From positions 1 to 22,071 of the forward strand of contig CAYZMH010000063.1 of the NCBI GenBank assembly GCA_964479445.1: a stretch of 22,071 nucleotides of DNA, read 5' to 3'. The stretch is from CAYZMH01 sp964479445. Lineage in GTDB: Bacteria; Bacteroidota; Bacteroidia; Bacteroidales; GCA-2748055. The stretch's first letter is position 1, and each line of letters opens with the position of its first letter. The translations under genes and the position numbers were made by a program. The notes below the pieces were generated by a model. It saw only the letters and a list, made by a program, of their open reading frames with translations. It had not been told where the DNA came from and made no database searches. This document shows positions 16,514 to 22,071 of this stretch, in pieces.

Positions 16514-16530
16514 TAAATACCTCTATCACA

Positions 16531-17709
16531 GTGACCATATACGAACGTAAACAGCGCTGGAAAACTATTTTGCTTATCGTGGCCGTTCTCATCGGGGTTG
16601 GATCACTCTGGTATACCGACCGCCTGGTGAGCAATATCGAGGAGCAGGAGCGGGAAAAGATGGAGCTCTGGGCGGAAGCGACCCGGATTTTGAGTGACCC
16701 CGATATCACCACGGGAAATTTTACATTTCCCCTGGAGGTCATTCAGGACAATACTACGATCCCGGTCATTATCACCAATGCACAGGATTCTATCCTCTCC
16801 CATCGCAACCTGGATACCATCCGCGCACAACGCCCCGAATACCTGCACAGGCAACTGGAGACCATGCGAAATCAAAACGACAGCATTGTCATAGATCTTG
16901 GCAATGGCAATTACCAGTACCTCTACTACCAGAACTCCAGCATCCTGAAAAAACTGGCTATCTATCCCTATATCCAGCTTGGGGTGATCATCCTTTTCAT
17001 CCTGGTTTCCTACATTGCCTTCAGCATCTCCCGGAAAGCGGAGCAGAATGAAGTGTGGACCGGTCTTTCCAAGGAGACAGCCCATCAACTGGGGACCCCC
17101 ATCTCTTCCCTGCTGGGTTGGATTGAACTGATGAAACAATCGAAACCGGAATCCTCCACCGTGGCCGAACTTGAAAAAGACTCCAGGAGGCTCGAGCGCA
17201 TTGCCGACCGATTTTCCAAAATCGGGTCCAAACCCACCCTGAGGCCAAAGGATATCCGGGGAATCATCCGGGGAACCATGGACTATATCAGGAATCGGGC
17301 GACCAAGCGTATTGAGTTTGAAGCCGATTTCCCGGAGGAGCCGCTCGTGGCACCGGTGAATGAGACCCTGTTTGACTGGGTCATTGAAAACCTCTGTAAA
17401 AATGCCATGGATGCAATCCAGGGTTCGGGAAAAGTTACCGTCAAAGCCTGCCAGAACCATAAAGAGATCATCATTGATGTGGCAGATACCGGCAGGGGGA
17501 TTCCCAAGTCGAAATTCAAAACCATATTTAAACCAGGGTACACTACCAAGAAGCGGGGTTGGGGACTGGGTCTCTCGCTCACCAAGAGAATCGTCGAGAT
17601 GTATCACAGGGGTAAGATCATGGTGGTCTCATCGGAACCGGGGGTCCAGACCGTGGTGCGCATCGTGCTTGCACGGGCAACCGCCCGGGATGAGACGGAT
17701 AAACGTTAG
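16531..17709 (+). CDS. Sensor histidine kinase, AHQLGTP type
   Basis: A 392-residue inner-membrane kinase starting with GTG. A first helix lies at about 12-28, followed by a small periplasmic region of about 115 residues and a second helix at about 144-166. The H box is KETAHQLGTPISSLLGW (His185), a version I know mainly from Bacteroidota kinases. The catalytic domain has N box ENLCKNAMDAI (about 286), G1 DTGRGIP, F box FKPGYTTK and G2 RGWGLGLSLTKR. No PAS, HAMP or receiver domain is seen. It follows the AsmA-like gene by 17 bases, so its signal may concern envelope state. No response regulator is linked. The ATP-binding and phosphoacceptor residues are intact. Confidence 0.9.
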   Translation: MTIYERKQRWKTILLIVAVLIGVGSLWYTDRLVSNIEEQEREKMELWAEATRILSDPDITTGNFTFPLEVIQDNTTIPVIITNAQDSILSHRNLDTIRAQRPEYLHRQLETMRNQNDSIVIDLGNGNYQYLYYQNSSILKKLAIYPYIQLGVIILFILVSYIAFSISRKAEQNEVWTGLSKETAHQLGTPISSLLGWIELMKQSKPESSTVAELEKDSRRLERIADRFSKIGSKPTLRPKDIRGIIRGTMDYIRNRATKRIEFEADFPEEPLVAPVNETLFDWVIENLCKNAMDAIQGSGKVTVKACQNHKEIIIDVADTGRGIPKSKFKTIFKPGYTTKKRGWGLGLSLTKRIVEMYHRGKIMVVSSEPGVQTVVRIVLARATARDETDKR

Positions 17710-17735
17710 AACACTTATTAACAGAATTTTATAAT

Positions 17736-17783
17736 ATACATATTAAAATACGTATTTTAATATGTATTAAAATATGTATATCG
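17736..17783. repeat. 12-base tandem repeat array with a perfect 32-base palindrome
   Basis: Four consecutive 12-base units: ATACATATTAAA (17736), ATACGTATTTTA (17748), ATATGTATTAAA (17760) and ATATGTATATCG (17772, last four bases diverged). The 8-base core ATAYRTAT is itself near-palindromic. Bases 17736-17751 are the exact reverse complement of 17752-17767, making a perfect 32-base palindrome. A second, overlapping inverted repeat spans 17748-17779 with one mismatched pair. The array begins 27 bases after the kinase stop and ends 62 bases before the next ATG, so it could be an operator array. It could also form a hairpin in RNA, but no GC stem or T tract makes it a normal terminator. Confidence 0.85.
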
Positions 17784-17845
17784 CAGGGAGTGTCAGATCC
17801 CTGAACCGGAGATCCGGTCTTTACCATTCACCAGAAATAATGATT

Positions 17846-18214
17846 ATGAAAGAACATATTACCCAAAAAGAGATAGAGTCGTTGGCGGAACGCAAAATCG
17901 GTGGGGAGAGTTATGCCGATATCCGGCGGGAGTTGGAGAGCCGGGGATTCAGTGAGCAGCAGGTTCGCGATATCATTGCACAGGTGGATAAAGTGGTCCT
18001 GGAGCGGGAGTCCAATCCACCGGGTCGCATCAGCACCCGCAGTGTACGCATTGCAGGCTATGTTCTTGCTACCCTGGGTGTGTTGTTATACCTGGGGTAT
18101 TACCTGCGGTGGTGGACCGCCGAGTCGTACAAGTTGATTATTTTCCTGCCGATGATTGCCGGACTGGTTCTGATCTGGTCTGCACGCTTTGTGGAACGAA
18201 GGAGGAACCGGTAG
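17846..18214 (+). CDS. Small membrane protein with N-terminal helical domain, unknown function
   Basis: A 122-residue protein I do not recognise. Residues 1-50 form a soluble helical region (KEIESLAERKIGGESYADIR, then RELESRGFSEQQVRDIIAQV). Its two-helix rhythm is reminiscent of short RecX-like or SHOCT-like helical repeats, but that is only a resemblance. Two hydrophobic segments follow (IAGYVLATLGVLLYLGYYL and YKLIIFLPMIAGLVLIWSA), ending in a basic tail RFVERRRNR, so the soluble part is probably cytoplasmic. The frame also opens at ATG 17774 and 17840. The ATG at 17774 lies inside the repeat array, and its extra 24 residues look non-coding (rich in Ser/Arg), so 17846 is preferred. It is preceded by the 12-base repeat array and is convergent with the U32 gene. 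Confidence 0.72.
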   Translation: MKEHITQKEIESLAERKIGGESYADIRRELESRGFSEQQVRDIIAQVDKVVLERESNPPGRISTRSVRIAGYVLATLGVLLYLGYYLRWWTAESYKLIIFLPMIAGLVLIWSARFVERRRNR

Positions 18215-18227
18215 TTTCACCGGCAGG

Positions 18228-18249
18228 AGCGCAGCCGGGTGTCTGCGCT
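18228..18249. other. Hairpin between convergent genes
   Basis: AGCGCAG (18228-18234) pairs perfectly with CTGCGCT (18243-18249) around an 8-base loop, in the 33-base gap between the convergent stops (18214 and 18248). No T tract follows on either strand, so a terminator role is possible but weakly supported. Confidence 0.3.
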
Positions 18250-19510
18250 ATGCCTGTTGCAGATCCCTTTTTACCGGGATCCACCGGTAGAGTTTATCGG
18301 ACCGGCGCACCACCTGTTCCACCGGCATGGAGCACTTCTCCCCTTTAACGGCTTTTTCCACCGGACCTTTGTCCACGCGCAGTTCATGCACCGCGGTCTC
18401 GATCACGCCGGTGGTCGGACCCATGATCAGGATTTCGTCTCCCACCGAGAGCTCGCCGGTTTCCACCAGGAATTCCGCCACCCCGATCCGGTCAAAATAG
18501 TTGGTCCCCTTACCGATGTACTGTTTCCTGCGTGTAGCGGCAGATCCGTACACCTCGCTCCATTCACCCAGGCGCTGACCCAGGTAATAGCCATCCCAGA
18601 AACCCCGGTTAAATACCGATGCCAGGCGTTCATTCCATTCCCTGATCTTATCGCGTGTATAATCCCCTTCGAGCCAGGCCCCGATAGCCTCGTTGTAGCA
18701 TGAGGTAACCGTTTTTACATATTCCGGTGAACGCGCGCGTCCCTCAATTTTCAGGACACGGGCACCGGCATCGAGAATCCTATTGAGAAAATGGATGGTC
18801 GACAGATCCTTGGGCGACATGATATGTTCGTTGTCGATCTCCAGTTCGTTTCCCCGCTCCTTATCGATAACGCTATAAGATCGCCTGCACACCTGAAAAC
18901 AGTCCCCCCGGTTGGCCGAGTGGTTGTGCTCATGCAGGCTGAGATAACATTTCCCGGATATGGCCATACAGAGGGCGCCGTGTATGAACAGTTCGATCCG
19001 GATCCGCTCCCCCGACGGGCCTCGCACATCTTCCATTTCAATCCCCTTCGCAATGGCTTGCACCTGCTCCAGGTCCAGTTCACGAGCCAGCACCACCACA
19101 TCGGCCCAGTGTGCATAAAATTTGAGCGACTCAATATTGCTGATGTTCAGTTGCGTGGAAAGGTGAACCTCCACGCCGGTTTTGCGGGCATAATCGATCA
19201 CCGCCTGGTCGGAAGCGATAATGGCAGTCACCCCGTGTTCCCTGGCCAGGTTCACGATATCCCTCATCCGGCCAAGCTCGTGGTTATAGATCACCGTATT
19301 GAGGGTAAGATAGGTGTTTACGCTGTGCTCCCGGGCGGTGGCAACAATTTGTGGTATATCCCTGCCGGTAAAATTGGCGGATGAGCGGGAGCGCATATTG
19401 AGTGGCCCGATCCCGAAATAGACCGCATCAGCTCCTCCCTGGATCGCCGCCATAAGCGACTCATAAGAGCCGGCCGGGGCAAGAAGCTCTATGTCTTTTC
19501 GTTGCAGCAT
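18248..19510 (-). CDS. U32 peptidase-family protein, TrhP/YegQ-like tRNA hydroxylation factor
   Basis: A 420-residue cytoplasmic protein. It opens with ELLAPAGSYESLMAAIQGGA and DAVYFG, the U32 TIM-barrel start, and has the U32 signature IELFIHGALCMAISGKCYLS followed by further cysteines in GDCFQVC, candidates for a metal or Fe-S centre. IMSPKDL and LKIEGRARSPEYV also match YegQ. A beta-barrel-like C-terminal domain follows (VGDEILIMGPTTGVIE). YegQ (TrhP) of E. coli is needed for prephenate-dependent 5-hydroxylation of tRNA U34; the equivalent role here is inferred from overall similarity and length. Despite the family name, peptidase activity is doubtful for this branch. The ATG at 19510 is chosen over an upstream TTG at 19528, because that TTG lies at the junction of a perfect -7 promoter element. 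The gene upstream on the same strand ends 53 bases away. Confidence 0.88.
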   Translation of the reverse strand: MLQRKDIELLAPAGSYESLMAAIQGGADAVYFGIGPLNMRSRSSANFTGRDIPQIVATAREHSVNTYLTLNTVIYNHELGRMRDIVNLAREHGVTAIIASDQAVIDYARKTGVEVHLSTQLNISNIESLKFYAHWADVVVLARELDLEQVQAIAKGIEMEDVRGPSGERIRIELFIHGALCMAISGKCYLSLHEHNHSANRGDCFQVCRRSYSVIDKERGNELEIDNEHIMSPKDLSTIHFLNRILDAGARVLKIEGRARSPEYVKTVTSCYNEAIGAWLEGDYTRDKIREWNERLASVFNRGFWDGYYLGQRLGEWSEVYGSAATRRKQYIGKGTNYFDRIGVAEFLVETGELSVGDEILIMGPTTGVIETAVHELRVDKGPVEKAVKGEKCSMPVEQVVRRSDKLYRWIPVKRDLQQA

Positions 19511-19517
19511 GGCCCCA

Positions 19518-19525
19518 CAAAGGTA
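19518..19525 (-). promoter_or_regulatory. Perfect -7 element directly before the U32 gene
   Basis: On the minus strand TACCTTTG (19525-19518) matches TAnnTTTG exactly and ends 7 bases before the ATG at 19510. Transcription would start at or within a few bases of the ATG, giving a nearly leaderless mRNA. No -33 TTTG is seen 19-21 bases upstream. Confidence 0.5.
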
Positions 19526-19563
19526 CAAAATTTCCGGTGGTGCTCCTTTCGCCCGGAATCAGC

Positions 19564-20448
19564 TTAACGTGCCGTCCTTCTTTTCATAGGATATATGGAA
19601 ATAAACAATGCCGCCAGGGGAACAAGCATATGGGGAACCCGGTAGAGGGTCTGGTAAAGGTGTTGATGAAGGCTTTGCATTATAAAATCCAACTCAAAAT
19701 ATGCCCAGGTCCTTGCAAGTGCCGTCAGTCCGCCCCAGACAACTGCGTAAAGCAGGGCGTATTTTGATACCCGCGGGATGAAGATCAGGATGGAGATTAC
19801 AAAATCAAGCACCCCGGCCACCTTCAGAAAAATCTTCACATGGGGCTCACTCATATTGAAAATTTGTATGGCCATATCGATAAAAACGCCAGGCTGCGGA
19901 TAGAACCCGATTGCATACAAACCGTGGGCTGAAAAGGTAAGCGCAGTCGCCACCTTAAGGAACAGGGTCAGCTTTGAAGGTTCAATTCTTCCCGTGGTCC
20001 GGTAAATAAACAGCACCGGGAGAAGGATCTGAATGGCATATTCAAAAAACTGCCCCATGTGATAAAACTTCTCCTTGCAGTAAAGAAAAGCCAGGAAAGC
20101 CAGGAAAAAGGAGGAGAGAACATAGAGCCAGGTCAGTTTCCTCATCCCTTTCGAAACAAACAGGCTCAGCATCGCCATTACGCTGTAAAAAAACCCAAAG
20201 CTCAGCGTCAGAATTCGAATGAACCGGTCGGTATTCTCGCTGGTCACAAACTCCTGCCAGGTTCCTCCCCGCAGGGAGAGGATGATTCCCTCCATGATGT
20301 CCTGATCCCATAGCAACGCCCTGAAAGGAGCATCCCAGAACAGGTGTTGCCAGGCACGGCCGGCAAAAAGCAGGACAGTGGCCAGTCTAAGGATGGTTTG
20401 AACAGGATCATAGTTGGATTGTTTACCGAATAGTGGATGTATATTCAA
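19564..20448 (-). CDS. Multi-pass membrane protein, DoxX-like, unknown function
   Basis: A 294-residue integral membrane protein with about seven hydrophobic segments, for example VQTILRLATVLLFAGRAW, ILTLSFGFFYSVMAMLSLFV, LYVLSSFFLAFLAFLYC, AIQILLPVLFIY, VAGVLDFVISILIFI, YALLYAVVWGGLTALA and VPLAALFISIY. A RAWQHLFWDAPFR motif follows the first helix. The overall pattern recalls DoxX/DUF-type quinone-linked membrane proteins, but no diagnostic motif was found, so the name is tentative. The start is a TTG at 20448: a stop lies 21 bases upstream with no in-frame ATG between, and the next ATG would remove the first helix. It is divergent from the phosphoesterase gene (146-base gap) and 53 bases upstream of the U32 gene on the same strand, so the two may be partly cotranscribed. 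Confidence 0.75.
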   Translation of the reverse strand: MNIHPLFGKQSNYDPVQTILRLATVLLFAGRAWQHLFWDAPFRALLWDQDIMEGIILSLRGGTWQEFVTSENTDRFIRILTLSFGFFYSVMAMLSLFVSKGMRKLTWLYVLSSFFLAFLAFLYCKEKFYHMGQFFEYAIQILLPVLFIYRTTGRIEPSKLTLFLKVATALTFSAHGLYAIGFYPQPGVFIDMAIQIFNMSEPHVKIFLKVAGVLDFVISILIFIPRVSKYALLYAVVWGGLTALARTWAYFELDFIMQSLHQHLYQTLYRVPHMLVPLAALFISIYPMKRRTAR

Positions 20449-20594
20449 TTTCTGCTGGTTGTCATGAAATCATTGAAAACAGTTCCCAAAATACACATAT
20501 AATGCGATTCCGGAAAAAGTATAACTAATTTTTCAGAACTATTGTTTGGGCCGGTAGTCACTTTTTAAGATAACCATTGCATATAATATCAAAT

Positions 20595-21851
20595 ATGATG
20601 CTCACCATGCGAACAATTCTGATCATTTTACTCCTGGGCCTGCAGGCCCAGGCTTTTTCCAAAACAGACAAATACAGGCTTACATTGCGGGATAATCCTA
20701 CTCATTCCATTGTGATCGGGTGGAACCAGGTATCCGGGGAGGATCCGGTGGTGTTTTACGATACAGTGGATCATGGGAAAGCATTGGAAAGTTATGAATT
20801 TATGGCGAGACCCCACCGGGAGGTGAACTTCGCAGAGATGCAAAATAGGTTTGTCAGGTTAAACGACCTCTCCCCAAACACGGCATATTACTTTATAATT
20901 AAAGACAGTGAAGGTGTAAGCGACCGTTACTGGTTCAGAACGGCTCCGATGGATACCGCAGCCCGGTTTTCACTTATTGCCGGAGGTGATTCCCGGAACA
21001 ATCCGACACCCCGCAGGAATGCCAACTTGCTGGTTAGTAAGCTTAAGCCCCATGCTGTTCTTTTCGGGGGGGACATGACCGTCAGGGGTACTCCACGGCA
21101 ATGGAAAGAATGGCTGGATGACTGGCAGCTGACCATCAGTGATGACGGAAGAATGTACCCCCTCATCGCCGCGCGGGGAAACCATGAACCCACCAACGAA
21201 ATGGTCCACAAGCTATTCGACGTGCCTTTCGGGGAGATTTACTATGCCCTGCCGCTGGGAAACGGTCTGATACGTTCCTATACACTGAACACCGAGATCT
21301 CGGTTGCCGGAGATCAAACCGAATGGCTGAAAAACGACCTGGCGGAAAACAGGGATGTTCGATGGAAAATAGTACAATATCATAAGCCCATGCGGCCGCA
21401 TGTGTCCAGAAAATCAGAAGGTTCTGCCCAGTATTCGGGGTGGGCCGAACTGTTTTACGAGGAAAAGGTGGATCTTGTGGTGGAATGCGATGCACACACG
21501 GTGAAATCCACCTGGCCCATAAGACCCTCCACCGGAAACGGCAGCGACGAAGGCTTTATCCGGGATGACGAGAACGGTACGGTTTACGTAGGTGAGGGTT
21601 GCTGGGGCGCACCCCTCCGTCCGAGTGATGATCCGAAAAGTTGGACGAGGGATCACGGTATGTTCAACCAGTTCAAATGGATATTTGTGGATAGGGAACA
21701 TATAGAAATACGGACTATAAAAGTTGACAACGCGGAAGAAGTGGAATCCGTTTCAGAAAATGATCCTTTTCAAATTCCTGAAAACCTGGATATTTGGGAA
21801 CCGGAAAACGGGGCGGTAGTGACAATCACTCATAAACAGGATTCCTTTTAA
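20595..21851 (+). CDS. Secreted calcineurin-like (purple acid phosphatase-type) metallophosphoesterase
   Basis: A 418-residue protein from ATG 20595; other ATGs lie at 20598 and 20607, and the frame extends to a TTG at 20577. A signal peptide (TMRTILIILLLGLQAQAFS) is followed by a fibronectin-like N-terminal domain (YRLTLRDNPTHSIVIGWNQV to YYFIIKDSEG) as in purple acid phosphatases. The metallophosphatase core has GGDSR (Asp132), FGGDM (Asp160), RGNHE (Asn196, His197) and QYHKP (His263), then ECDAH (Asp299, His301) in place of the usual GHxH. Most ligands for a two-metal site are therefore present, with one histidine changed to aspartate. It is expected to hydrolyse a phosphate ester in the periplasm or outside the cell; the substrate is unknown. 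It lacks a T9SS sorting domain. A TTTG at 20545-20548 may belong to its promoter. A bidirectional terminator follows about 100 bases on. Confidence 0.88.
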   Translation: MMLTMRTILIILLLGLQAQAFSKTDKYRLTLRDNPTHSIVIGWNQVSGEDPVVFYDTVDHGKALESYEFMARPHREVNFAEMQNRFVRLNDLSPNTAYYFIIKDSEGVSDRYWFRTAPMDTAARFSLIAGGDSRNNPTPRRNANLLVSKLKPHAVLFGGDMTVRGTPRQWKEWLDDWQLTISDDGRMYPLIAARGNHEPTNEMVHKLFDVPFGEIYYALPLGNGLIRSYTLNTEISVAGDQTEWLKNDLAENRDVRWKIVQYHKPMRPHVSRKSEGSAQYSGWAELFYEEKVDLVVECDAHTVKSTWPIRPSTGNGSDEGFIRDDENGTVYVGEGCWGAPLRPSDDPKSWTRDHGMFNQFKWIFVDREHIEIRTIKVDNAEEVESVSENDPFQIPENLDIWEPENGAVVTITHKQDSF

Positions 21852-21953
21852 GTCGAATTGCCTGACAATAGATAACAAACACGAGCGGATAATTGAATTT
21901 AGAATCCGATCATCTCTCCTGTTACCACAGTGACTTATTCTTATTCAATCATA

Positions 21954-21989
21954 AAAAAACCCGAAGAACCTGAGCCCTTCGGGTTTTTT
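21954..21989. terminator. Bidirectional terminator between phosphoesterase and tRNA-Phe
   Basis: CCCGAAG (21960-21966) pairs with CTTCGGG (21977-21983) around a 10-base loop. It is flanked by AAAAAA (21954-21959) and TTTTTT (21984-21989), which extend the stem and give a T tract on both strands. It can end the phosphoesterase mRNA on plus and the tRNA transcript on minus, whose 3' end is 4 bases away. Confidence 0.88.
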
Positions 21990-21992
21990 CGG

Positions 21993-22065
21993 TGGTGCCA
22001 CCAGGAATCGAACCAGGGACACCAGGATTTTCAGTCCTGTGCTCTACCAACTGAGCTATGGCACC
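21993..22065 (-). tRNA. tRNA-Phe (anticodon GAA)
   Basis: Read on the minus strand, the 73-base gene has acceptor arms GGTGCCA and TGGCACC, a D arm GCTC-AGTTGGTA-GAGC, an anticodon arm CAGGA-CTGAAAA-TCCTG giving anticodon GAA, a 5-base variable region and a T arm CCTGG-TTCGATT-CCTGG. The discriminator base is A. The following bases are CCG, so the 3' CCA is not encoded in full. The T stem has a U-U mismatch in its middle pair (positions 51 and 63), which is unusual; all other stems pair perfectly. Confidence 0.96.
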
Positions 22066-22071
22066 GACACT

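Noticed and set aside
16603..17607. 334-codon open frame on the minus strand opposite the second histidine kinase
   Set aside because: Fully antisense to a kinase with intact motifs; the translation shows no recognisable family and looks like a shadow frame.
17736..17783. CRISPR array or transposon end
   Set aside because: The units are 12 bases with no spacers, no cas genes and no transposase are present, and no target-site duplication is visible.
17774..17845. Longer form of the small membrane protein starting at ATG 17774
   Set aside because: The start would lie inside the 12-base repeat array, and the extra residues look like translated non-coding sequence.

Overview
The window looks like chromosome from a member of the Bacteroidota, probably an environmental Bacteroidales/Marinilabiliales-type organism. 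The evidence is a secreted protein with a C-terminal type IX secretion (T9SS) sorting domain, an M56 peptidase fused to a TonB C-terminal domain, two-component-type propeller/Y_Y_Y sensor modules, a histidine kinase with the AHQLGTP H-box, and several start regions carrying the Bacteroidota -7 element TAnnTTTG with little use of Shine-Dalgarno sites. There is no phage, IS, CRISPR or obvious island, and the species cannot be named from the sequence alone.

Layout. 1-1034: 3' part of a BlaR1-like M56/TonB membrane protein entering from the left, closed by a strong terminator. 1274-1750: DUF2721 membrane protein, whose stop codon abuts the stop of the convergent DUF3160/T9SS secreted protein (1751-4324, minus). 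4501-4878: small SRPBCC (AHSA1-like) protein. 5008-9648: a 1546-residue transmembrane sensor joining two periplasmic solute-binding domains, a long two-component-type beta-propeller, a Y_Y_Y domain, one membrane helix, a coiled coil and a SpoIIE/PP2C phosphatase. 9719-10657: outer-membrane beta-barrel protein, then two hairpins. 10813-13017: PAS histidine kinase. 13128-17709: probable operon of peptidase E, an AsmA-like protein and a second histidine kinase, with 17-26 base gaps. 17736-17783: an AT-rich array of 12-base tandem repeats containing a perfect 32-base palindrome, just before a small two-helix membrane protein (17846-18214). 18248-19510 (minus): U32 peptidase-family protein of the TrhP/YegQ type. 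19564-20448 (minus): multi-pass membrane protein. 20595-21851: secreted calcineurin-like phosphoesterase. 21993-22065 (minus): tRNA-Phe(GAA), separated from the phosphoesterase by a bidirectional terminator.

The theme is envelope sensing. Four proteins look like envelope signal transducers (M56/TonB, the solute-binding/propeller/SpoIIE sensor and two histidine kinases), yet the window has no response regulator, sigma factor, anti-sigma factor or STAS protein. Their partners must lie elsewhere. The two items most worth a second look are the architecture of the 1546-residue sensor and the 12-base palindromic repeat array. No stretch longer than 300 bases lacks a gene; the largest gap is 1035-1273, which holds a terminator and otherwise nothing I recognise.
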